A DNA stretch of 64,000 nucleotides from Paracoccaceae bacterium (GTDB taxonomy: Bacteria; Pseudomonadota; Alphaproteobacteria; Rhodobacterales; Rhodobacteraceae): assembly GCA_020622085.1 (NCBI GenBank), contig JAHRYM010000002.1, positions 749,604 to 813,603 of the forward strand. The letters are read 5' to 3'. Position numbers and translations under genes: made by a program. Every line of letters begins with the position of its first letter. Positions within the stretch are counted from its first letter, which is position 1. The notes under the pieces are model-generated. The model searched no databases, was not told the DNA's origin, and was given only the letters and a program-made list of their open reading frames with translations. Shown one piece after another: positions 57,059-64,000 of this stretch.

Positions 57059-58754
57059 CGGCGGGCGCAGGCAGCGTTCCTGTGCCTTCGTCTTTCAGGA
57101 CCGCATCAAGCCCACGTTCCAGCTTCAGCCGGATCCGGTTGGCCTCATCCTCGGTGTCGGGCTTGAACGACAGGGCGCGCTTCCATTGGTATTCGGCCTC
57201 GCGCTTGCGACCTACAGACCAGTAGACGTCGCCCAGATGGTCGTTGATGACCGGATCGACCGGCATCAGTTCGACCGCGCGCTCCATATGCGCCACGGCT
57301 TCCGCGTTGCGGCCCAGGCGGTAGAGGCCCCAGCCAAGGCTGTCGATGATGGCGCCGCTGTCGGGTTCGGCCTTCGCAGCGCGTTCAATCATCGACAGCG
57401 CCTCGTCCAGGCGTTCTTTCCGTTCCAGCAGCGAATAGCCCATGTAGTTCAGCACATCCGGCTGATCGGGATTGAGCTTCAGCGCTTGCGTGAAATCGGC
57501 CTCGGCGCGGGGCCAGTCCTTGTTGCGTTCATTGCAGATGCCGCGGGCGTAGTAGACACCCCAATGGTCGGGCTGCGGCTTGCCCAGCGCCGCGATGCCC
57601 TTGTCATAGGCGGCGATGGCATCGCCATAGCGTTCGGCACGGCGCAGCATGTCGCCAAGGCGCACCCAGGCATCTGGGGTATCCGGCGCGGTCTTGGCCA
57701 GTTCTTCAAGGATGGCGATCGCCTCATCCGTGCGTCCGGCGGCAGAGACGGCATCGGCACGGCCCAGTTCCGCCGGATACCAGGCCGGGTCCTCGCGGGA
57801 AATCGACCTATATGCATCCGCCGCCAGATCGTTCTGGCCCGATTTTTCCAGGATGGTTGCCACCAACAGCGTCACATCGACGTCGGCGGGACGCAGGAAG
57901 GCCGCAAGGCGCGCATAGCTCAGCGTTTCGGGGTCGGAAGTCTGGTTGATGCTGACCAGGGCCGTGGAATAGAAGGCCTCGCCCACACCGTCGCGCGCGT
58001 TTTCAATGACGTTGAACGGCAGCGGTTCTCCGGCTTCCAGACGCTTGCGCAGGGCAAGAAAACCCGGCGCGGGATTGGTGCCGAAGTTCTTTTCGAACAC
58101 GGCCACCGCATCGCCATTTCGTTCAAGTTGGCTCAGGATCTGGGCCTTTGCCAGTGCATAGCGGCGCGTCGTTCGCAGCGGTTCGGTCGCCTTGTCCTCC
58201 ATGGCCGCCAGTGCGCCTTCGAAATCCCCGACCAGGGCCAATGCAAGGCCCTTGTGATACATCGCAAAGGGCCGCAGGGGCGCCTGCTTCGCAAGGTCGT
58301 CAAAGGTCGCTGTCGCCTCGTTCACCTGACCGATGCCGAACTGGGCCCAGGCCTTTGACAACCCGTCGATCAAGGGGCCCGAGCGACGCCCCGCCGCCAG
58401 TTCATCCAGTATCCGCTGATAGTCTTCCTTCGCCGCCGCATCCGCGATGACCAGAACGGTCGCCACGGCATCCTTGCCGTCCAGGGCGGCAGCACGGCCG
58501 ATGGCCTTGTCGACATGCCCGGCCAGAATCTGCGAAAACACCGCCTGCTGAAGCAGAAGCTGGTTGCCGGGATCGGCGTCGGATGCGCGCTGATACCATT
58601 CGGCCGCGGCCAGGTAATCCGACGAAACCCCGGCAAGCTGTGCGGCCAGGTAGGCGCCGGCCTCGCCATCCGCAGCGCTTGCGCCATTCCAGGAGCCGAA
58701 GCCCAGCGACAGCGCAAGGGCGACACCGGCTGCGGCGCGGATGATGGGGAACAC
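57048..58754 (-). CDS. secreted TPR-repeat protein
   Basis: A 568-residue exported protein. The signal peptide is about residues 1-25 (IIRAAAGVALALSLGF then GASAADGE), followed by many tetratricopeptide repeats (for example DAWVRLGDMLRRAERYGDAI and VLNYMGYSLLERKERLDEAL). The start is GTG 58754, which follows CGGAGG and begins the signal peptide; no ATG fits. Such proteins occur just upstream of ispE in many Rhodobacteraceae. A periplasmic scaffold role is an inference from the repeats. Confidence 0.85.
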   Translation of the reverse strand: MFPIIRAAAGVALALSLGFGSWNGASAADGEAGAYLAAQLAGVSSDYLAAAEWYQRASDADPGNQLLLQQAVFSQILAGHVDKAIGRAAALDGKDAVATVLVIADAAAKEDYQRILDELAAGRRSGPLIDGLSKAWAQFGIGQVNEATATFDDLAKQAPLRPFAMYHKGLALALVGDFEGALAAMEDKATEPLRTTRRYALAKAQILSQLERNGDAVAVFEKNFGTNPAPGFLALRKRLEAGEPLPFNVIENARDGVGEAFYSTALVSINQTSDPETLSYARLAAFLRPADVDVTLLVATILEKSGQNDLAADAYRSISREDPAWYPAELGRADAVSAAGRTDEAIAILEELAKTAPDTPDAWVRLGDMLRRAERYGDAIAAYDKGIAALGKPQPDHWGVYYARGICNERNKDWPRAEADFTQALKLNPDQPDVLNYMGYSLLERKERLDEALSMIERAAKAEPDSGAIIDSLGWGLYRLGRNAEAVAHMERAVELMPVDPVINDHLGDVYWSVGRKREAEYQWKRALSFKPDTEDEANRIRLKLERGLDAVLKDEGTGTLPAPADGN

Positions 58755-58866
58755 GATGGCGGACCTCCGTCGGGATATGGCGTCGCCGAACCTAAAGAGA
58801 AGCCGCGCCTCGTGCAATCGGCACCAGACGCGGCAGGACAAGGCCGTGCGAGCAATCGCCGGAATG

Positions 58867-60516
58867 TTACATGTTCGGGTAGTTCGGGCCGTCTCCGCCC
58901 TGCGGCGTGGTCCAGACGATGTTCTGGCTGGGATCCTTGATGTCGCAGGTCTTGCAGTGGACGCAGTTCTGGAAGTTGATGACGAAGCGCGGATCCTTGC
59001 CCTCTTCGGCCACCACCTCATAGACGCCCGCCGGGCAGTAGCGCTGCGCCGGTTCGTCGTATTTCGGCAGGTTGACCGCGATCGGGATCGCCGGATCCTT
59101 CAGCCTGAGGTGCGCAGGCTGGCTTTCCTCGTGGTTGGTGAAGCTGAAGGCCACGTTGGTCAGCCGGTCGAAGCTGATCTTGCCGTCGGGGCGGGGGTAG
59201 TCGATCTTGGCGTAGTCCTTGGCCAGCCCGGTCGATTCCGCGTCGGTCTTCTTGTGGCCCAGCGTGCCGAACAGGGACAGGCCGATGGTGTTCGTCCACA
59301 TGTCAAGCCCGCCCAGCGCAAGGCTCGGCACCATGCCCCAGCGCGACCACATCGGCTTGACGTTGCGGACCTTCTTCAGATCCTTGGCAATGGGGCCGCT
59401 GCGCAGGTCGGCCTCATAGGCGGTCAGTTCATCGCCCTGCCGGCCGGCCTTGATCGCGTCATGGGCGGCTTCGGCCGCCGCCTTGCCCGACAGCATGGCG
59501 TTGTGGTTGCCCTTGATCCGCGGCACGTTCACGAGGCCCGCCGAGCAACCCAGAAGCGCGCCACCGGGGAAGACCACCTTCGGGATCGACTGCCAGCCGC
59601 CTTCGGAAATGGCGCGCGCGCCATAGGCCACGCGCTTGCCGCCCCGCAGCAGTTCCTCGACCATCGGGTGATGCTTGAACCGCTGGAATTCCATGTAGGG
59701 ATAAAGATGCGGGTTTGCGTAGTTCAGGTGCACCACGAAGCCCACATAGACCTGGTTGTTTTCCAGGTGATAGATGAACGACCCGCCGCCCGCGTTCTTG
59801 CCCAAGGGCCAGCCCATCGTGTGGGTGACGGTGCCAAGCCGGTGCTTGGCGGGGTCGATTTCCCAGATTTCCTTCATGCCGATGCCGAACTTCTGCGGGC
59901 AATGGCCCTTCGAGAGGTCGAACTTCGCCATGACTTCCTTGGCGAGGCTGCCGCGCACGCCTTCCGACAGGAAGACGTATTTGCCCAGAAGCTCCATCCC
60001 CGGCTCATAGCTGTCGCCGATGCTGCCGTCCGGGTTCTTGCCAAACTCGCCTGCGACCACGCCCCGCACTTCGCCGTTCTCGCCCCAGACCAGCGCACTT
60101 GCCGCCATGCCGGGGAAAATCTCGACGCCCAGGCCCTCGGCCACGGTGGCCATCCAGCGGCAGACGTTTGCCATGGAAACGATGTAATTGCCGTGGTTGT
60201 TCATCAGGGGCGGCATCGGCCAGTTCGGAATGCGGACCTGACCGGCGGGGCCAAGCAGGTAGAAGTTGTCGTGCTTGACCTCTGTCCTGATCGGGGCATC
60301 CATGCTGCGCCAGTCGGGCAGAAGCGCGTCAAGCCCCGAAGGATCCAGCACCGCGCCCGAGAGGATATGCGCGCCGACCTCGGAGCCCTTTTCCAGCACG
60401 ACGACCGAAAGATCTGCGTCAAGCTGCTTCAGACGGATGGCCGCAGACAGGCCGGAAGGCCCGGCGCCGACGATGACAACGTCATATTCCATCTGCTCGC
60501 GCACGATTTCGGTCAT
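58867..60516 (-). CDS. electron transfer flavoprotein-ubiquinone oxidoreductase
   Basis: A 549-residue membrane-bound enzyme that passes electrons from ETF (acyl-CoA and amine dehydrogenases) to ubiquinone. The FAD site is DVVIVGAGPSGLSAAIRL near the N-terminus. The C-terminal [4Fe-4S] cluster ligands are Cys494, Cys518, Cys521 and Cys524 (YCPAGVYE and CVHCKTCDIKDP). The membrane-surface plug includes the GGKRVAYGARAISEGGWQS area. Length and motifs are canonical. It is monocistronic here. Methylsuccinyl-CoA dehydrogenase of the ethylmalonyl-CoA pathway is one expected electron source. Confidence 0.95.
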   Translation of the reverse strand: MTEIVREQMEYDVVIVGAGPSGLSAAIRLKQLDADLSVVVLEKGSEVGAHILSGAVLDPSGLDALLPDWRSMDAPIRTEVKHDNFYLLGPAGQVRIPNWPMPPLMNNHGNYIVSMANVCRWMATVAEGLGVEIFPGMAASALVWGENGEVRGVVAGEFGKNPDGSIGDSYEPGMELLGKYVFLSEGVRGSLAKEVMAKFDLSKGHCPQKFGIGMKEIWEIDPAKHRLGTVTHTMGWPLGKNAGGGSFIYHLENNQVYVGFVVHLNYANPHLYPYMEFQRFKHHPMVEELLRGGKRVAYGARAISEGGWQSIPKVVFPGGALLGCSAGLVNVPRIKGNHNAMLSGKAAAEAAHDAIKAGRQGDELTAYEADLRSGPIAKDLKKVRNVKPMWSRWGMVPSLALGGLDMWTNTIGLSLFGTLGHKKTDAESTGLAKDYAKIDYPRPDGKISFDRLTNVAFSFTNHEESQPAHLRLKDPAIPIAVNLPKYDEPAQRYCPAGVYEVVAEEGKDPRFVINFQNCVHCKTCDIKDPSQNIVWTTPQGGDGPNYPNM

Positions 60517-60591
60517 TTTCTTGCCCCCTCGCTCCGTCTGGATTCGGCCTCAACTAGCCCAGGTCGGGCATGAGAGCAATCAAAACGGGGG

Positions 60592-61566
60592 CTATGCAGC
60601 CCTTTGGACCGCCAATCGGAACGGGCCAAAACGACGCAGCGCGATCCAGGCCACGAAAATGAGCAGGATCGAGGCATAGCCATCCAGCGCATAGTGGTAT
60701 CCCGTCCAGATCGACAGGAAGAATGTCACCAGAACATAACCCACGCCAACCGGCATGAGGACCGGAACGCGCTCGATCACGTAAAGGGCCACCATTGTCG
60801 CAATCGCCACGTGGATCGAGGGAAAGGCCGAGATCCCCGACCCGAACGACATGCTGCGGCTTTGGTAGGCCTCCAGCAGATAGGCCTGCGTGGCCACCAC
60901 CATGCTGCCAGAAGCGGCGGAATGGTGCAGCACGACATCCAGGCCGGCAAAGCGGTCGCCGCCATGGACGGCATCGTAGAAGACCGGACCGACCGAGGCG
61001 AAGGCGGTCGCAACGACGTTCCCCAGGAAGATCCAGCAGAACAGGTAAAGCAGCATCGCCCGCCCGACGCGGGCCCGGTCACCGTCCGTCAGCGCGATCA
61101 CCGTCGGCGTCGCAAACGCGAGCACCGTCCAGACCGCAAGATAGAGCACATGAAGGATACCCGTGGTCCAGTCGGGCAGGGCAACATTCAGCACCTCCCA
61201 CGCGGGCCGGCCCAGAAGCCATTCGTCGGCCGTTTCCAGGTAGGGATCGGCCCAGAACGGAACGATGAAGGGAATCGAGGATTTCAGCAGCGAGAACCCG
61301 CATTGCAGCACCACCGTTGCCGCCGCCGCATAAAGCGCACCGCCGATCCTTCCCCGCATCGTGCCCCAGCCGGCATAGATCGCCAGGCCCAGGATCAGCG
61401 GCAAAAGCAAAGCCAGCGCCTTGGTCAGCACACGCGCATAGTTCAGCGTCGCCGCCAGGCCAGCGTATAGCAATTCCATGTCCAACGGCGCGAAGGCCCA
61501 GGACACGGCCACCGCGATACCAAAATAAGCAATTGAGAAACGGAAGTAATTTGACAAAAGAGCCAC
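60592..61566 (-). CDS. PAP2-family membrane phosphatase or phosphotransferase
   Basis: A 324-residue integral membrane protein with about seven helices. The second phosphatase motif is ISAFPSIHVA and the third is GYHYALDGYAS, giving the His-Asp catalytic pair; the first motif is weak. This resembles the PAP2_3 group (inositolphosphorylceramide-synthase- or lipid-phosphatase-like). The substrate is probably a lipid phosphate. The start is GTG 61566; no closer ATG preserves the first helix. It is divergent from greA. Confidence 0.82.
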   Translation of the reverse strand: MALLSNYFRFSIAYFGIAVAVSWAFAPLDMELLYAGLAATLNYARVLTKALALLLPLILGLAIYAGWGTMRGRIGGALYAAAATVVLQCGFSLLKSSIPFIVPFWADPYLETADEWLLGRPAWEVLNVALPDWTTGILHVLYLAVWTVLAFATPTVIALTDGDRARVGRAMLLYLFCWIFLGNVVATAFASVGPVFYDAVHGGDRFAGLDVVLHHSAASGSMVVATQAYLLEAYQSRSMSFGSGISAFPSIHVAIATMVALYVIERVPVLMPVGVGYVLVTFFLSIWTGYHYALDGYASILLIFVAWIALRRFGPFRLAVQRAA

Positions 61567-61696
61567 GCAAGCCGTCCTGGAGATCGTCGGGGCTTAGCAT
61601 GGATATGGCGGAGCCGGTATTGACTTTCGTTGCCCTTACCCTGTTTACAGGCCTTTGCTGCCAGTTTTTGCGAAGCCTGATTTCACGATGAGCGCC

Positions 61697-62167
61697 ATGG
61701 AAAAGATACCGATGACACGCGCAGGCCACGCCGCGCTGGATGCCGAACTCAAGGCGCTCAAGTCCGTCGAGCGTCCGGCCGTGATCCGTGCCATCGCCGA
61801 GGCGCGCGAACACGGCGACCTGTCGGAAAATGCCGAATACCATGCCGCGCGAGAACGCCAGAGCTTTGTCGAAGGCCGCATCAAGGAGCTTGAGGCGATC
61901 CTGTCGCGCGCCGAGGTGATCGACACGTCGAAGCTGTCGGGATCGATCAAGTTCGGCGCGACCGTCACCCTGATGGATGAAGACACCGAGGAAGAGCGTG
62001 TCTATCAGATCGTCGGCGAATCCGAGGCCGATATCGAAAAGGGACTTCTGAACATCAGGTCGCCGCTGGCACGGGCCCTGATCGGCAAGGACGAAGGCGA
62101 CAGCGTCGATGTCCGCACCCCCGGCGGCGAAAAAAGCTACGAAGTCCTCAGCATCCGCTACAGCTGA
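61697..62167 (+). CDS. greA: transcription elongation factor GreA
   Basis: Rescues stalled RNA polymerase by stimulating RNA cleavage in the active site. The 156-residue protein has an N-terminal coiled coil ([20 protein letters not shown] onward). The acidic tip, [12 protein letters not shown] preceded by EHGDLS, has the Asp-Glu pair that coordinates magnesium. A C-terminal FKBP-like domain ends with [18 protein letters not shown] 61697 equals the usual alphaproteobacterial start; ATG 61688 is also in frame. Confidence 0.96.
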   Translation: MEKIPMTRAGHAALDAELKALKSVERPAVIRAIAEAREHGDLSENAEYHAARERQSFVEGRIKELEAILSRAEVIDTSKLSGSIKFGATVTLMDEDTEEERVYQIVGESEADIEKGLLNIRSPLARALIGKDEGDSVDVRTPGGEKSYEVLSIRYS

Positions 62168-62185
62168 GCCGGCCCGGAGACGCCG

Positions 62186-63145
62186 ATGACCGAACCCACC
62201 CCCGGCTTCCGGGCAGAACGGCCGTCCGGACAAGGGGCGGGGGAACGCCTGCGCCTTGGCCCGGCGGAACGGATCGCACTTGCCGCGTCGGTGGTCCTGG
62301 TGATCTCGGGGACGCTGCTGCTGATCGGGTTCTGGGCGGATGCCAGTGCCTTGCAGCGGGTGCTCCTGCTGCTCAGCGCGCTTGCACCCGTTGCGCTGAC
62401 ATGGGTGGCTGCGCATTCCATGCGCCAGCTTGGTGAACTGCGTGCCGAAGCGGCGCGGTTGCGGCTGGCGGCTGAGGGGCTGCATCATAACTATCTGGCG
62501 CAGGTGCAAACCGCATCGCCACGCGCCACCGCACCGACAGAAGCCGCGCCGGGCCAGCCTGCGGCACAGGGCAGCTTCGCGTCGCGCCGCGATCCGGCGC
62601 AGGCCGCAAAGACCGCGCCCGCCCCGACCGAGGAACAGGCGGCGCTGGCGCTCGATCAGGAATTCATGCCCGATCCGGTCGCGGCGCCCGACCTGATCCG
62701 CGCCCTCAATTTTCCCGACAGCCCCGAAGACCATGAAGGCATCCACGCCCTGCGCCGAGCGCTGGCCGACCGCAGTCTGGCCAAGCTGATCCGCGCCTCG
62801 CAGGATGTGCTGACATTGCTGGGCGGTGACGGGATTTTCATGGACGACCTGATCCCCGACCGCGCCCATCCCGACCTTTGGCGGCGGTTTGCGGGCGGGG
62901 AACGCGGGCGCTCCATCGCGGCGCTTGGCGGGATCCGCGACCGGTCGAGCCTTGCGCTCTCGGCCGCGCGGATGCGGCAGGATACGATCTTCCGCGATGC
63001 GGCGCACCATTTCCTGCGCCAGTTCGACCGCAGCTTCCAGAGCTTCGAGAAGTCCGCAAGCGATGGCGAAATCGCGGCTTTCACCGACACCCGCACCGCG
63101 CGGGCCTTCATGCTGCTGGGCCGGGTCAGCGGAACCTTCGACTAG
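62186..63145 (+). CDS. hypothetical membrane protein, Rhodobacteraceae type
   Basis: A 319-residue protein I do not recognise by name. Two transmembrane helices (about 29-50 and 57-76) are followed by a short charged helix, a low-complexity Ala/Pro/Thr linker (about 112-150) and a soluble helical domain of about 160 residues ending in SFEKSASDGEIAAFTDTRTA. It starts 18 bases after greA on the same strand, so co-transcription is likely. The stop overlaps the convergent mobA stop by four bases. Confidence 0.75.
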   Translation: MTEPTPGFRAERPSGQGAGERLRLGPAERIALAASVVLVISGTLLLIGFWADASALQRVLLLLSALAPVALTWVAAHSMRQLGELRAEAARLRLAAEGLHHNYLAQVQTASPRATAPTEAAPGQPAAQGSFASRRDPAQAAKTAPAPTEEQAALALDQEFMPDPVAAPDLIRALNFPDSPEDHEGIHALRRALADRSLAKLIRASQDVLTLLGGDGIFMDDLIPDRAHPDLWRRFAGGERGRSIAALGGIRDRSSLALSAARMRQDTIFRDAAHHFLRQFDRSFQSFEKSASDGEIAAFTDTRTARAFMLLGRVSGTFD

Positions 63146-63720
63146 CCACCTTTTGCCAGCATCGCTTCGGCCCGCGCCAGATCTTCGGGCGTGTTGATGT
63201 TGAAGAATGCGTCATCGTCGGCAAACAACGCCCGGCCCGCGCCGTCAGCCGCCACGCGCATCCGGCGTTCCCCGGCATCCAGAAGCTGCCCGATCCGTTC
63301 AAGCCGGCTGACAGGCCAGAGCGCGAAGGTCGGATGCGTCCCCTCCGGGGTAATGGCGATGGCCAACCCGTCGCGGCCTTCCGCCGCCAGCAGAAGCCGC
63401 GGCACCAGATCGCACGGCAGGAAGGGGGTATCGACAGCGGCGGTCACCAGATGATCGGCGCCGATCCCGGCCGCCCAGGCAAGCCCGGCCGCCACCCCGG
63501 CCAGGGGCCCGAACCGTTCGATCTGCGCGTCGGCAAGCACCGGAAGGCCAAAGCCGGAATGCGATGTCCGGCCCGAGATCGCCAGTTCCTCGACCTGCGG
63601 TGACAGCCGCTCGACCACATGGCGGATCAGGGGTCGGCCGCCCAGAGACAGCAGCGCCTTGTCGGCCCCGCCCATGCGCCGCCCTTCGCCGCCTGCAAGA
63701 ATCAACCCGGCGATCTTCAT
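63142..63720 (-). CDS. mobA: molybdenum cofactor guanylyltransferase
   Basis: Transfers GMP to molybdopterin to make the MGD form of the molybdenum cofactor that formate dehydrogenase requires. The 192-residue product has the nucleotide-binding ILAGGEGRRMGGADKALL loop (residues 7-24), ERFGPLAGVAAGL, and the magnesium-binding VDTPFLPCDLV. The C-terminus FFNINTPEDLARAE is diagnostic. It is the likely enzyme for maturation of FdsA, whose genes lie about 40 kb away. Confidence 0.94.
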   Translation of the reverse strand: MKIAGLILAGGEGRRMGGADKALLSLGGRPLIRHVVERLSPQVEELAISGRTSHSGFGLPVLADAQIERFGPLAGVAAGLAWAAGIGADHLVTAAVDTPFLPCDLVPRLLLAAEGRDGLAIAITPEGTHPTFALWPVSRLERIGQLLDAGERRMRVAADGAGRALFADDDAFFNINTPEDLARAEAMLAKGG

Positions 63721-63734
63721 GGCCGGCGAAACCT

Positions 63735-64000
63735 TCAGCCCTGCTTTTTCTGCACCATCAGGACACCCGAGTTGTCATCGGGGTCGCCGTCGACATGCAG
63801 CTTGGTCACGACGCCGGGCAGCTCGCCAAAGGCCCGCATCACCTTGCCGGGGAAGAATGACCGCGGGATCGACTGGAAGCCAGGGATGTCACGCAATACG
63901 CCGCTGACGGATTCGCCGCACATCGCCTTTGAAACAGAACCGTTCTGCTGCACGCGACGGATGGCGAAATCGGCCACCTCGCGGCTGACGGGCACGGTCT
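63735..64000 (-). CDS. unidentified protein, C-terminal part, cut by window edge
   Basis: The last 88 codons of a gene whose start lies beyond the right edge. The visible part reads SREVADFAIRRVQQNGSVSK, then AMCGESVSGVLRDIPGFQ and ends LHVDGDPDDNSGVLMVQKKQ. I do not recognise the family. One cysteine is visible and there is no membrane segment. It ends 14 bases before mobA on the same strand, so it may be the first gene of a two-gene unit. Confidence 0.65.
   Translation of the reverse strand, partial: TVPVSREVADFAIRRVQQNGSVSKAMCGESVSGVLRDIPGFQSIPRSFFPGKVMRAFGELPGVVTKLHVDGDPDDNSGVLMVQKKQG

Overview
The window looks like a chromosomal segment of an alphaproteobacterium of the Rhodobacteraceae (Rhodobacter/Gemmobacter-like). 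The evidence is high GC with strong third-position bias, the divergent ccr-ecm pair of the ethylmalonyl-CoA pathway, a phaA-phaB pair, an fdsGBACD NAD-dependent formate dehydrogenase operon matching the Rhodobacter capsulatus layout, and a Rhizobium-type glpDSTPQUVK glycerol operon. I assign family level only. About 60 genes are dense, on both strands, and often overlap by 1 to 4 bases. I saw no rRNA, tRNA, CRISPR array or prophage. One insertion sequence is present.

Layout. 1-1430: a RecD-like helicase cut by the left edge, with a small partner gene. 1.46-5.1 kb: ccr and ecm, reading away from each other across a 380-base control region. 5.2-9 kb: a DUF6455 protein, a P1-family peptidase, an alpha/beta hydrolase and succinate-semialdehyde dehydrogenase. 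9-15.6 kb: a secreted DUF3857/transglutaminase-like protein, a PACE efflux protein, uvrC, a FolM-like reductase, a tiny membrane zinc-ribbon protein and an S49 peptidase. 15.6-22.5 kb: a LysR regulator and the fds formate dehydrogenase genes. 22.5-33.9 kb: an iron-type alcohol dehydrogenase, glpK, the glycerol ABC transporter, glpD and the divergent DeoR-type regulator glpR. 34-44 kb: a polyamine/putrescine cluster (aminotransferase, glutamine-synthetase-like ligase, YdcSTUV-like transporter). In it the PatD-like aldehyde dehydrogenase is destroyed by an IS5-family element plus other lesions, and the LysR regulator is also a pseudogene. 44-49.8 kb: a CoA transferase, a DUF1684 protein, a small lipoprotein, argH, a TlpA thioredoxin, a formaldehyde-glutathione enzyme and Tag glycosylase. 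49.9-53 kb: an EAL protein and phaA-phaB. 53-64 kb: a DMT transporter, a YdcH protein, a TrmN6-like methyltransferase, a DUF2007 protein, polyprenyl diphosphate synthase, ispE, a TPR protein, ETF-ubiquinone oxidoreductase, a PAP2 protein, greA, a hypothetical membrane protein, mobA and a gene cut by the right edge.

How the parts fit. PhaA and PhaB make 3-hydroxybutyryl-CoA for storage or for the ethylmalonyl-CoA pathway, where Ccr and Ecm act. Gfa and the formate dehydrogenase suggest C1 oxidation, and MobA belongs to the cofactor pathway the latter needs. The glp block imports glycerol and converts it to dihydroxyacetone phosphate. ETF-QO and octa/decaprenyl synthase serve the quinone pool.

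Most noteworthy: FdsA has lost the three cysteines of the N-terminal His-Cys [4Fe-4S] site while keeping the histidine. The polyamine cluster shows several independent lesions, including a stop codon reconstructed at the IS target. A 24-base repeat occurs three times in unrelated contexts. Several inverted-repeat candidates for operators lie at ccr-ecm, glpD-glpR and phaA-phaB.
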